Below, one piece after another: positions 5,792-13,284 of a stretch of 21,893 bases of DNA. The position numbers and the translations under genes were made by a program. The DNA comes from a virus. A model generated the notes under the pieces. The model was not told the origin of the DNA. It saw only the letters and a list, made by a program, of their open reading frames with translations, and did not search any database. Location of the stretch: the IMG/VR virus record IMGVR_UViG_3300023174_000700, positions 1-21,893 of that record; one strand, given 5' to 3'. The first letter of the stretch is position 1, and each line of letters opens with the position of its first letter.

Positions 5792-6060
5792 CATTAAAAA
5801 AATATCAAAACCCAAAGGGTGGCCTTAATGAGGCTGGGCGCAAATACTTTGAGCGCAAAGAAGGTGGCAACCTACAAGCCCCAGTTAAGGCTGGAACAAA
5901 CCCAAGAAGGGTATCTTTTGCTGCTCGCTTTGGCGGGATGGCTGGGCCTTTAGTAGATGAGAAAGGCAGACCAACTCGCTTAAAGAAAGCATTGCAAGCG
6001 TGGGGATTCGGTAGCAAAGAAGCGGCTCGTAACTTTGCAAATAGACACAAAAAGGATTGA
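5788..6060 (+). CDS. Small basic KGGL/AGR protein (DUF6321-like)
   Basis: The ATG at 5788 overlaps the previous stop (ATGA) and gives 90 residues; an in-frame earlier start at 5779 would lie within the preceding gene. The product starts with KKYQNPKGGLNEAGRKYFER, then has a GNLQAPV segment, an RRVSFAARFGGMAGPL block and a C-terminal RPTRLKKALQAWGFGSKEAA. This order (KGGL-x2-AGR, then RR-S-AARF, then K-x-PTR-x2-ALQAWG) matches a small phage family I recall as DUF6321. It is strongly basic. Function is unknown; the portal-adjacent position suggests a packaging or head role. Confidence 0.65.
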   Translation: MTLKKYQNPKGGLNEAGRKYFERKEGGNLQAPVKAGTNPRRVSFAARFGGMAGPLVDEKGRPTRLKKALQAWGFGSKEAARNFANRHKKD

Positions 6061-6061
6061 T

Positions 6062-7633
6062 ATGGCTGAAATGATGAGATTAAAACCCGAAGACATCCTC
6101 AAGCGCCACGATATTGCGCTGCGTAAGAAAGAGGATTTTAGAGACCTATACGATGAGGCATACGAGTTTGCTCTGCCACAGCGTAATCTTTATGACGGTT
6201 ATTATGATGGTAAGGTTGGCGGTGCTAAGAAGATGAACCGCGTGTTTGATGCAACCGCTATTAATTCAACTCAGCGCTTTGCTAATCGTTTGCAATCGGG
6301 TATTTTTCCACCACAGCGAAAGTGGTGCAGATTAGAGACTGGCCCAGATATTCCAGAAGACCGCAAGGCAGAAGCCTCAGCAGCTCTTGATATCTATGCA
6401 GACAAAATGTTTGCAACTCTCAAGCAGTCTAACTTTGATATTGCAATGGGCGAGTTCTTGCTTGACCTTGCAGTCGGTACTGCGGTAATGATGGTTCAGC
6501 CTGGTGATGACACATCTCCAATCAACTTCATTCCTGTGCCACAGTTCTTGGTTGCATTTGAAGAGGGCGCTAATGGTCAGGTAGACAATGTATACAGACG
6601 TATGCGCATAAAAGGTGAGGCAATTATCCAGCAATGGAAAGATGCCAATATTCCAGCAGATCTACAGACCAAGATAGACAACAAGCCAACAGAAGACTTT
6701 GAGTTGATTGAGGCTACAGTATTTGATCCAAAGCGTGGTGACTATTGCTATCACGTTATCCACAAAGAGTCTAAGCAAGAGTTGGTCTATCGCAGATTAA
6801 AGACGAGCCCTTGGGTGGTAAGCCGTTATATGAAGGTTGCTGGTGAAATATATGGCAGAGGCCCATTGATTACCGCATTGCCTGACATCAAGACATTAAA
6901 CAAGGTTAAAGAGTTGGTATTGAAAAATGCATCTTTAGCCATATCTGGTGTATATACAGCTGCTGATGATGGAGTCCTTAATCCAGCAACTGTCAAAATT
7001 ATCCCCGGAGCAATTATCCCAGTAGCTCGTAATGGTGGCCCACAAGGCGAATCATTAAAACCTCTACCACGCTCTGGGGATTTCAACGTATCTCAATTAA
7101 TCATTAATGACTTAGTCCAAAACATCAAGCGTATGCTGTTGGATGAGAGTTTGCCTCCGGATAATATGTCCGCTCGCTCCGCAACAGAAGTCGTAGAACG
7201 CATGAAAGAACTGAGCCAGAACCTCGGATCTGCATTTGGCCGATTGATTAATGAGACCATGATTCCTCTAGTAGCAAAAATTCTGCAAGTAATGGATGAC
7301 CGCGGCATCATTGATATGCCATTGCGCGTCAACGGCCTAGAAGTTAAAGTAGCACCAGTTGCCCCATTGGCTATGGCTCAGAACATGGAGGATGTAACCA
7401 ACGTCATGCAGTTCGTGCAAATGGCTCAAGGCTTTGGCCCAGAGGGTCAGGCAACTCCTAAGATGGGCGAGATTACAGACTACATTGCTGAAAAATTAGG
7501 CATCCCAACCAAGTTGCGTAATGATGCAGTTGAGCGAGAATACAACCTCAAGCAGATTGCCCAACAGGCCGCACAAGTTGCCGAGCAGAATCCAGAGGCT
7601 GTACCAGAAATGCTAAAGATGGCTGGAGGCTAA
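6062..7633 (+). CDS. Portal protein (T7 gp8-type head-tail connector)
   Basis: The ATG at 6062 has AAGGA at 6052-6056 with five-base spacing; an upstream in-frame ATG at 6035 would overlap the previous gene and lacks this support. The product is 523 residues, close to T7 gp8 (536). The N-terminal FRDLYDEAYEFALPQRNLYD, the following NRVFDATAINSTQRFANRLQ, the segment SGIFPPQRKW and the later GRGPLITALPDIKTLNKV are characteristic of the T7-type head-tail connector family. The C-terminal 60 residues are Gln/Ala/Glu-rich and helical. Twelve copies would form the ring at the capsid vertex through which the terminase packs DNA, and on which the tail is built. Confidence 0.92.
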   Translation: MAEMMRLKPEDILKRHDIALRKKEDFRDLYDEAYEFALPQRNLYDGYYDGKVGGAKKMNRVFDATAINSTQRFANRLQSGIFPPQRKWCRLETGPDIPEDRKAEASAALDIYADKMFATLKQSNFDIAMGEFLLDLAVGTAVMMVQPGDDTSPINFIPVPQFLVAFEEGANGQVDNVYRRMRIKGEAIIQQWKDANIPADLQTKIDNKPTEDFELIEATVFDPKRGDYCYHVIHKESKQELVYRRLKTSPWVVSRYMKVAGEIYGRGPLITALPDIKTLNKVKELVLKNASLAISGVYTAADDGVLNPATVKIIPGAIIPVARNGGPQGESLKPLPRSGDFNVSQLIINDLVQNIKRMLLDESLPPDNMSARSATEVVERMKELSQNLGSAFGRLINETMIPLVAKILQVMDDRGIIDMPLRVNGLEVKVAPVAPLAMAQNMEDVTNVMQFVQMAQGFGPEGQATPKMGEITDYIAEKLGIPTKLRNDAVEREYNLKQIAQQAAQVAEQNPEAVPEMLKMAGG

Positions 7634-7636
7634 TGA

Positions 7637-7903
7637 ATGAATATTGATGGATGGGCTGGCTTAGAAAGCATCGTTACAGATATTCGTGATGTTGACCAAT
7701 CAGTAGAAGACTTAAACAAATTATGCCTCCGAGTTTTCAGCTCAGAGGATGGCGAAAAACTAATGAAGTGGCTAAGAACCACTTTGTTAGAGCAGCCAGT
7801 TGCCTTGCCTGGTGCTGATCCTAGTTATGCTTTTTACCGAGAAGGACAAAACAGCGTGATTCGGGATCTTGAAGCAAGGATTCATAAAGCGAGGAAAATG
7901 TAA
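7637..7903 (+). CDS. Bbp19-like small phage protein
   Basis: The 88-residue product has RVFSSEDGEKLMKWLR in its middle and PGADPSYAFYREGQNSVIRD near its C-terminus. The pairing of F-S/T-x2-G-x2-(V/L)-L with AFREGQ-x2-(V/I) is the signature of the Bbp19-type family (first noted in Bordetella phage BPP-1), commonly found between portal and scaffold or capsid genes. Its role is unknown; a mainly helical adaptor is likely from the sequence. GGAGG at 7624-7628 is eight bases from the ATG. An ATG at 7633 hits a stop after four codons and is not a gene. Confidence 0.7.
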   Translation: MNIDGWAGLESIVTDIRDVDQSVEDLNKLCLRVFSSEDGEKLMKWLRTTLLEQPVALPGADPSYAFYREGQNSVIRDLEARIHKARKM

Positions 7904-7905
7904 AA

Positions 7906-8682
7906 ATGGAAACTACCGAAGCAGTCCAGCCCACAGAAGAAGGTGGCTTACTGGACTCAGTAACAACTGAGGACAGCCAAGGTACAGAGCAGCAAAACCC
8001 AGAAGCATCACAGATATCTCATCTAGCAGAGGAAGAAGACGATACTCCGCTAGACCGGCCTGATTGGTGGCCTGAGAATTTTTGGAAGAAAGACGATGCC
8101 GCGCCCGATCTTGAGGGCATAGCAAAATCGTGGATGGACTTGCGTAAGCAGATATCGCAAGGCAAACACAAAGCCCCAGCAGATGGTAAGTACGACACAT
8201 CCGCATTTGGTGCAATTCCAGAAAACGATCCAATTCGCAGCCATGTTATGGATTGGGCTAAGGAAAATGGGATATCGCAACTCGCCTTAGATAGTTTGGT
8301 TGGCAAGGTTGTTGGCATGAGTGCAGAGAAGGTAGAAACTGTTACCCGGTCAATTGCCGAAGAAAAGGCAGCTCTTGGCCCTAACGCAGATGTCATTATT
8401 AAAGGAATGACTGATTGGGCTAGAGGCCTTGTAAACAAAGGGGTTTGGGGTAAAGATGACTTTGAAGAGTTTAAGTACATGGGCGGTACAGCCAAGGGCT
8501 TAAAGGCTTTGATGAAATTGCGTGAGACTTATGAAGGCTCTCGCATCCCAACCGAGTCAGTACCCATTGAAGGTGCACCATCGAAAGATGAGTTGTACCA
8601 GATGGTTGGCGATCCTAAGTACAAGACAGATCCAGCCTACAGAGCCAAAGTTGAGCGAATGTTTGCTCAGAATTTCGGCTAA
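7906..8682 (+). CDS. Capsid assembly scaffolding protein
   Basis: The 258-residue product is acidic. It has a disordered N-terminus rich in Glu, Gln and Ser (residues 1-47), a motif RPDWWPENFWKKDD, followed by GIAKSWMDLRKQI, then helical segments, and a C-terminal YQMVGDPKYKTDPAYRAKVE block. This order is the classic plan of podovirus scaffold (T7 gp9-like capsid assembly) proteins: a WP-x-KF/WW motif, a K-(A/S)Y/W-x-x-L element, and a helix-loop-helix C-terminus that binds coat protein. It lies directly before the capsid gene, as in other phages, and is followed by an intrinsic terminator that separates it from the capsid transcript. Confidence 0.88.
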   Translation: METTEAVQPTEEGGLLDSVTTEDSQGTEQQNPEASQISHLAEEEDDTPLDRPDWWPENFWKKDDAAPDLEGIAKSWMDLRKQISQGKHKAPADGKYDTSAFGAIPENDPIRSHVMDWAKENGISQLALDSLVGKVVGMSAEKVETVTRSIAEEKAALGPNADVIIKGMTDWARGLVNKGVWGKDDFEEFKYMGGTAKGLKALMKLRETYEGSRIPTESVPIEGAPSKDELYQMVGDPKYKTDPAYRAKVERMFAQNFG

Positions 8683-8713
8683 AATAAGGAATCTCCTCAC
8701 GAGAGTGACCCTC

Positions 8714-8742
8714 CCCCCGGTGCAGTTTGCCGGGGGTTTTTT
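8714..8742 (+). terminator. Strong intrinsic terminator after the scaffold gene
   Basis: CCCCCGG at 8714-8720 pairs perfectly with CCGGGGG at 8730-8736, a seven-base all-GC stem around a nine-base loop, and six T residues follow at 8737-8742. It lies 32 bases after the scaffold stop. It should end or sharply reduce transcription coming from the terminase-portal-scaffold block. Confidence 0.85.
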
Positions 8743-8782
8743 CATCAACATTTAGTAAAAATTAAAAATATGCAACTAGATG

Positions 8783-8811
8783 TTGTATTTTTTCTACACT
8801 TCTGCTAGAAA
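8783..8811 (+). promoter_or_regulatory. Candidate promoter for the capsid gene
   Basis: TTGTAT at 8783-8788 is 17 bases from TAGAAA at 8806-8811, and TGC directly before it (8803-8805) makes an extended -10 element (TG-n-TAGAAA). The -35 match is weak. Transcription would start near 8818, just ahead of the first stem-loop of the leader. The strong terminator upstream makes a promoter in this gap likely; its exact place is inference. Confidence 0.35.
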
Positions 8812-8817
8812 CTCATT

Positions 8818-8954
8818 TAAGGCATACCAATTTATTGGCCCTTGATGCAGATGAATCTGACGATTGGCTAACGTAATTAGCAAGCATAGGCCCTGGCAAC
8901 AGGCACACCAAAGCAAAAACCTATTTTATTTTTTTACCTTTTTAGGAGAAATAC
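8818..8954 (+). promoter_or_regulatory. Structured 5' leader of the capsid mRNA (candidate RNA element)
   Basis: Four short stem-loops follow one another in 77 bases: CCAA-TTTA-TTGG (8827-8838), CAGA-TGAA-TCTG (8848-8859), TTGGCTAA / TTAGCAA with one bulged G around CGTAA (8864-8883), and CCTG-GCAA-CAGG (8892-8903), the last with a GNRA loop. A pyrimidine-rich AT stretch (8920-8943) then leads to AGGAG and the capsid ATG. No credible reading frame covers it. The arrangement suggests an mRNA leader that affects stability or translation of the capsid message, or a separate small RNA. Confidence 0.4.
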
Positions 8955-9797
8955 ATGAGCATTTCATTATCTAATGCCTTTGTAACTCTATTTGATGCTG
9001 AGGTAAAACAGGCTTTCCAGGGCAAGGCTATGCTGGTAGGTGCTGTTCGTCAGCGTAAAGGAGTTGAAGGTTCTACTGTTAAGTTCCCAAAGGTTGGCAA
9101 GGGTGTTGCAACTCCCCGCATTGCACAATCTGACGTAACCCCATTAAACGTAGCATTTAGCAACGTAACTTGCACATTGCAAGACTGGAACGCTGCTGAA
9201 TACAGCGATATCTTTTCTCAAGCTAAAGTCAATTTTGATGAGCGCCAAGAGTTGGTACAAGTTTTGTCCAATGCTATCGGCCGCCGTCAAGACCAGCTGA
9301 TCCTTGATGCATTGTCTACTTCTAGCACTTCATTGACTGTTGCTAATAGCGTTGGTGGTGCTAACACCAACATGAACGTAGCAAAGTTACGCGAAGCCAA
9401 GAAGTTGTTGGATAAAAACAACGTTCCTCCAGAGGGCCGTCACATTATCCTCCACGCAAATGGTTTGGCATCCTTGTTGTCTGAGACAGCAGTAACCAGC
9501 TCTGACTTCAATACTGTTAAAGCACTTGTTGCTGGCGAAATCAATACGTTCTTAGGCTTTACTTTCCACATCCTCGGTGACCGTTCTGAAGGTGGTTTAG
9601 CAATTGACGGCTCCAATGACCGTACTTGCTTTGCATTCCACAAAGATGCACTAGGCTATGCAGAAGGTATTGCCCCACGCACCGAAATTAATTACATCCC
9701 TGAGAAGACCTCGTTCCTCGTGAACAGCATTTTCTCCGCTGGTGCAATTACCATCGATGCTGAAGGTATTGTCCAAATCACCGCTCGCGAAGCATAA
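8955..9797 (+). CDS. Major capsid protein
   Basis: The 280-residue product fits a phage major coat protein of the HK97 fold in size and pattern. It has an N-terminal helix FVTLFDAEVKQAF, a segment with VEGSTVKFPKVGKG and TPRIAQSDV, a long central helix (ERQELVQVLSNAIGRRQDQL), a LREAKKLLDKNNVPPEGRHI spine region and a beta-rich C-terminus. It follows the scaffold and precedes a small head protein, the canonical place. AGGAG lies six bases before the ATG. The N-terminus shows no obvious cleaved delta domain, in keeping with the separate scaffold gene. It has its own terminator-insulated leader, consistent with high expression. Confidence 0.88.
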   Translation: MSISLSNAFVTLFDAEVKQAFQGKAMLVGAVRQRKGVEGSTVKFPKVGKGVATPRIAQSDVTPLNVAFSNVTCTLQDWNAAEYSDIFSQAKVNFDERQELVQVLSNAIGRRQDQLILDALSTSSTSLTVANSVGGANTNMNVAKLREAKKLLDKNNVPPEGRHIILHANGLASLLSETAVTSSDFNTVKALVAGEINTFLGFTFHILGDRSEGGLAIDGSNDRTCFAFHKDALGYAEGIAPRTEINYIPEKTSFLVNSIFSAGAITIDAEGIVQITAREA

Positions 9798-9814
9798 TTT
9801 AAGGAGAGACTGAA

Positions 9815-10090
9815 ATGGCATATTCTGCTGATGGTTTAGTAACCGTATGTGCATCGAAGGCTGGTAATGCTCCATCGATGTATTTGTATAAAACCGCTGA
9901 CACGCAAGCAACTGTAAATACCTCTGGGTATTTCAATGCAATCTCGTCAATGGTTAAAATTGGTGACATCATTTTTGTTTACGACACCACAACCCCATCT
10001 TTAGTGCTGACTTATGTTCGTGCTAATAGTGCTGCTGGTGTAGTTGATATTGCTGATGGCACAACTGTAAGTGCAACCAATACTGACTAA
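9815..10090 (+). CDS. Small beta-rich head protein, probable capsid decoration
   Basis: The 91-residue product is almost all beta strand and loop: MAYSADGLVTVCASKAG, then MYLYKTADTQATVNTSGYFN, then KIGDIIFVYD and a Ser/Thr/Val-rich end. This plan (YKT-x-D-x2-ATV-x2-(S/A)GYF, then K-x-GD-x-I) recurs in short genes placed right after the capsid gene in many phages, and is thought to be a capsid-stabilising decoration protein. That function is inferred from family and place. A strong AAGGAGAG (9801-9808) precedes the ATG, suggesting a translation level near that of the capsid. Confidence 0.65.
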   Translation: MAYSADGLVTVCASKAGNAPSMYLYKTADTQATVNTSGYFNAISSMVKIGDIIFVYDTTTPSLVLTYVRANSAAGVVDIADGTTVSATNTD

Positions 10091-10108
10091 CAGTATTTAG
10101 TATCAAGG

Positions 10109-10141
10109 TGGGCTATTGCTGGCAAAACTGGCGATAGCCCA
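10109..10141 (+). terminator. Stem-loop between head and tail genes, partial terminator or 3' stabiliser
   Basis: GGGCTATTGC (10110-10119) pairs with GCGATAGCCC (10131-10140) with a single T:G wobble, and T10109:A10141 extends the stem to 11 pairs around an 11-base loop. The sequence after it (TTCTTAC) is a poor U-tract, so complete termination is unlikely. Between an abundant head gene and the tail genes it could lower readthrough or protect the capsid mRNA 3' end. Confidence 0.5.
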
Positions 10142-10161
10142 TTCTTACATTGGAGATTTAA

Positions 10162-10776
10162 ATGGCAGCTGGCGATACCGCATTATCAATTTGTTCTGAT
10201 GCTTGCGTAATGTTAGGCGCAAAGCCTATCTCCTCATTTAACGAAGGAACCGATGAGGCATCTATTGCAGACCGCTTATATGCGGATATTCGCAATCAAG
10301 CCCTCATGCTTTACCCTTGGTCATTTAGCTTTAAAAAGACCTCTATTGCTCGATTGGTAACAACTCCTACCAATGAGTACCGATATGAATATCAATTGCC
10401 TGGAGACCGTTTAGGCGCTCCTAGAGCCGTATATGACACAAATGCTGTTGGCATACCGCCACGCAAAGAATACAGAATCATGGGCAGCAAATTATTGACT
10501 GACTATGAGCAAGTTTATATTGACTATCAATATGCAGTACCCGAATACGATATGCCCAGTTATTTTGTGCAGTTGCTCAAATATATGATGACCTGGCATC
10601 TTGCTTTGCCCATTACAGATCAGACAGAGAAAAGCCAATATTGGCAGTCTGTTGCTATTGGGTCACCAGCTGAAAACGGTAGGGGCGGGTACTTTAGACA
10701 AGCCATGAATATTGATGGCCAAGGTCAGCCAACCAATGCGATTAATGATTTCTCACTTATTGCTGTGAGGTATTAA
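10162..10776 (+). CDS. Tail tubular protein A-like adaptor (T7 gp11-type)
   Basis: The 204-residue product starts ALSICSDACVMLGAKPISSF and has DRLYADIRNQALMLYPWSFS, the pattern of podovirus gp11/tail tubular A proteins, whose early helix has A-x2-(L/I)-G, followed by a Y-x2-(L/V)R-x2-(L/A)L-x2-(Y/H)PW-x-FA motif. A central beta segment (EYRYEYQLPGDRLGAPRAVY) also fits. Twelve copies bind under the portal as the adaptor between portal and nozzle. GGAG (10152-10155) precedes the ATG. Its stop shares one base with the next start (TAATG), and the two neighbours form the tail tube together. Confidence 0.8.
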   Translation: MAAGDTALSICSDACVMLGAKPISSFNEGTDEASIADRLYADIRNQALMLYPWSFSFKKTSIARLVTTPTNEYRYEYQLPGDRLGAPRAVYDTNAVGIPPRKEYRIMGSKLLTDYEQVYIDYQYAVPEYDMPSYFVQLLKYMMTWHLALPITDQTEKSQYWQSVAIGSPAENGRGGYFRQAMNIDGQGQPTNAINDFSLIAVRY

Positions 10777-12770
10777 TGGCTCGCTTTGTCTCCATTCAGA
10801 CAAACTTTTCTACTGGAGAATTAGACCCATTGCTCCGCGCAAGGGTTGATTTGACTGCGTATCAAAATGCATTAGAAGAGGCTACCAATGTAGTCTGTCA
10901 GCCACAAGGTGGCATTAGACGTAGACCCGGCACAAAGTATATTGCTGCATTGCCAAATACAAGTACAGATTCTGCTGCTAACGGTACACGTTTAGTTGAG
11001 TTTGAGTTCAGCACATCGGATTCCTATATGCTTTGCTTTACGCATAATCGGATGTATGTGTTCAAAAACAAGACTCTTATTACAAACATTAATGGCTCTG
11101 GTAACCCATATCTCAACACATCGTCAGTTGGCTTAACTGGCGCACGTTTAACAAATATCGTTTGGACTCAGTCGGCCGATACATTGATTGTGGTTCATCC
11201 AGATATCAACCCAGTAAAAATTGTAAGAGGAGGTACTGATGCTACCTGGACTGCTTCTGCTATTACCTTTGATTCTATTCCGAAGTATGCTTTCACCGCT
11301 TCTTTTTCTAATCCAGCCGGTACGTTAACACCATCTGCTGTATCGGGTAAGGTTACATTAACAGCATCGTCTAGCGTGTTTACTGCTGGCAGCGTTGGTC
11401 AATATGTCAACGCAACCCCACAAGGCAGAGCCAAGATTGTTAAATACACATCTGGCACGTCAGTTGATGCAATTACTGAGTTTCCATTTTTTAACACATC
11501 TGCAATTGCTAATGGTTCATGGGAATACGAGTCTGGCTATGAAGACGTATGGTCAAGCAGTAAGGGTTGGCCACGCTCGGTAACGTTCCATGAAGGCCGT
11601 CTATATTTTGGTGGATCGAAGTCGCGCCCATCTACAGTATGGGGTTCTAAAGTTGGATTGTTTTTTGACTTTGACCCAACAGAAGGTTTGGATGATGATG
11701 CGGTAGAGGCAACGCTAGATACGAATACGTTTAACGCTATTGTTGACATTATCTCTGGCCGAGACTTGCAAGTGTTTACCACAGGCGGTGAGTTCTATGT
11801 TCCGCAAAATGGTCTTGACCCAATTACTCCAACGAATTTTTTTGTTAAAACAGCGAGCCGTAATGGTATTAAAGAAGGTATCCGCATTCAGCAGTTGGAG
11901 TCTGGAACTTTATTTGTACAAAGACAAGGGAAGTCATTAAATGAGTTTGCTTATACTGATACGCAACTTACATACGTCACGCAAAAGATATCGTTACTTG
12001 CTGGCCATCTCTTGCGTAACCCAACTCGTATTGCTTTGCGTAGGTCTGTGGCTACTGATGAAAACGACCTATTGCTAATTACCAATGGCGATGACGGCAC
12101 AATGGCCGTATTCTCGTTATTGCGCGCCCAGAATGTTATTGCCCCATCAGAGTTCGTAACAGTTGATGGTTCGTTTGTTGATGTTGGTGTAGATATCTCA
12201 ACCATCTATACAGTTGTAAAACGCAATGTAAACGGCACATTTCAATATTACGTTGAGGCTTTTGACAATGATTTATTAACAGACTCATCTAAAACTGGTG
12301 GAGCTGCTGCATCCGTTTCAATGAGCCATGTAGCTACAGAGACAGTTAACGTCATTCTTGACGGATCTGTACAAGCTAATCAAACAGTACCGGGCGGTGG
12401 CACAGTCACATTCCCACGCTCTTCAGCAACAAAATACGAGGTTGGTTTACCAATTACAGTACGAGCTGTAACCATGCCAGTTGACCTAAAGCTACAGACA
12501 GGTACACGCATTGGATTTAAGAAGAGAATTGTTGAGGTTAACGCATTGGTTGCCAACACCCAACACCTAAAGATTAATACAATCCAAGTACCATTCAGAG
12601 CGTTTGGCGATATTCTTGATGAGGCAGTTGACGAATATACAGGCACAAAAACATTGCATGGCATATTGGGTTATACGACAGAAGGCAAGATTACTATTGA
12701 GCAAGACGTGCCATTAAAAATGACCTTGCTCGGTTTAGAGTACAAAGTAGCAACACACCAAGGAACATAA
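10776..12770 (+). CDS. Tail nozzle protein (tail tubular protein B-like)
   Basis: The 664-residue product begins with a conserved block (QTNFSTGELDPLLRARVDLT, then YQNALEEATN and PQGGIRRRPGTKYIA) found in the nozzle family of podoviruses that fills the T7 gp12 position. A second conserved block near the middle has GWPRSVTFHEGRLYFGGS, followed by RPSTVWGS and then ISGRDLQVFTTGGEFYV. The rest is beta-rich, as expected for a beta-propeller and barrel nozzle. Six copies would close the tube under the adaptor and, in this family, help hold DNA until infection. It overlaps the adaptor gene by one base, and the next gene starts one base after its stop. GTGAGG is just upstream of the ATG. Confidence 0.85.
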   Translation: MARFVSIQTNFSTGELDPLLRARVDLTAYQNALEEATNVVCQPQGGIRRRPGTKYIAALPNTSTDSAANGTRLVEFEFSTSDSYMLCFTHNRMYVFKNKTLITNINGSGNPYLNTSSVGLTGARLTNIVWTQSADTLIVVHPDINPVKIVRGGTDATWTASAITFDSIPKYAFTASFSNPAGTLTPSAVSGKVTLTASSSVFTAGSVGQYVNATPQGRAKIVKYTSGTSVDAITEFPFFNTSAIANGSWEYESGYEDVWSSSKGWPRSVTFHEGRLYFGGSKSRPSTVWGSKVGLFFDFDPTEGLDDDAVEATLDTNTFNAIVDIISGRDLQVFTTGGEFYVPQNGLDPITPTNFFVKTASRNGIKEGIRIQQLESGTLFVQRQGKSLNEFAYTDTQLTYVTQKISLLAGHLLRNPTRIALRRSVATDENDLLLITNGDDGTMAVFSLLRAQNVIAPSEFVTVDGSFVDVGVDISTIYTVVKRNVNGTFQYYVEAFDNDLLTDSSKTGGAAASVSMSHVATETVNVILDGSVQANQTVPGGGTVTFPRSSATKYEVGLPITVRAVTMPVDLKLQTGTRIGFKKRIVEVNALVANTQHLKINTIQVPFRAFGDILDEAVDEYTGTKTLHGILGYTTEGKITIEQDVPLKMTLLGLEYKVATHQGT

Positions 12771-12771
12771 T

Positions 12772-13278
12772 ATGGAAGTAGCAGCCATAGCATTATTAGC
12801 AGTTAGCGCAGCCGGATCCATAAAGGCTGGACAAGACCGCAACAAAATGTATCAGATGCAAGCTAAACAGGCAGAGGTTGAATCTGACCGCAGAGCTGTG
12901 CAGTATGAGCTACAAGCTAACGAGATCCTTAGACGTACTAACCAAGCCAATGCAGCAGTAGTGGCTCGTGGTTTTGCTGGTGGCACACAAGGCTTTGAAG
13001 GATCTGCCGGGTTGATACAGTCCATCAACAATACTAAGGGTGGCAAAGAGTTTGCGTTTGCTTTGCAAAATGCAGATATGACAAAACGTAGTGGCCTTAT
13101 ACAAGCAACTCTGTATGAAAGCGCTGGACAAATTGCTGAACAGGCTGGCTATTTTGAGGCTGCTGGCAAGTTAGGTCAAGCCGCATTTATGGGAAGCAAA
13201 CTTGGCGGCGCACCAAGCGGCGGTGGTGGTTTTGGTGGAGCTGGCGGTAGTGAAGGCAGCTTAACTTGGAGAGATTAA
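12772..13278 (+). CDS. Internal virion protein, T7 gp14-like by position
   Basis: The 168-residue product has a hydrophobic Ala/Ile/Leu segment at residues 3-17 (VAAIALLAVSAAGSI), a long Gln/Ala/Glu helix (about 25-60), further Ala-rich helices, and a Gly-rich low-complexity tail (about 146-160, GGAPSGGGGFGGAGG). Size, order and the N-terminal membrane-like helix match the first of the internal ejected proteins in T7-like phages (gp14, 196 residues), which enters the host envelope. The similarity is by architecture, not by residue motifs. AAGGA precedes the ATG. Confidence 0.65.
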   Translation: MEVAAIALLAVSAAGSIKAGQDRNKMYQMQAKQAEVESDRRAVQYELQANEILRRTNQANAAVVARGFAGGTQGFEGSAGLIQSINNTKGGKEFAFALQNADMTKRSGLIQATLYESAGQIAEQAGYFEAAGKLGQAAFMGSKLGGAPSGGGGFGGAGGSEGSLTWRD

Positions 13279-13284
13279 ACAATC

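Noticed and set aside
8019-8495. Antisense 158-codon frame within the scaffold gene
   Set aside because: It lies opposite a clear scaffold gene, has no family pattern, and Ser/Pro/Leu-rich content typical of antisense reading.
8522-8755. Plus-strand frame running from the scaffold gene across the terminator
   Set aside because: It reads through the all-GC terminator stem and out of frame with the scaffold; the product has no protein-like pattern.
8773-8781. Shared 9-mer CAACTAGAT at 8773 and 19955 as a phage promoter motif
   Set aside because: Only two copies, no extended match, and a 9-base match is not strong enough in an AT-rich setting.
8835-8876. Short frame encoding ALDADESDDWLT in the capsid leader
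   Set aside because: Only a TTG start gives 13 codons, spacing from AAGG is long, and the stretch is better explained by stem-loops.
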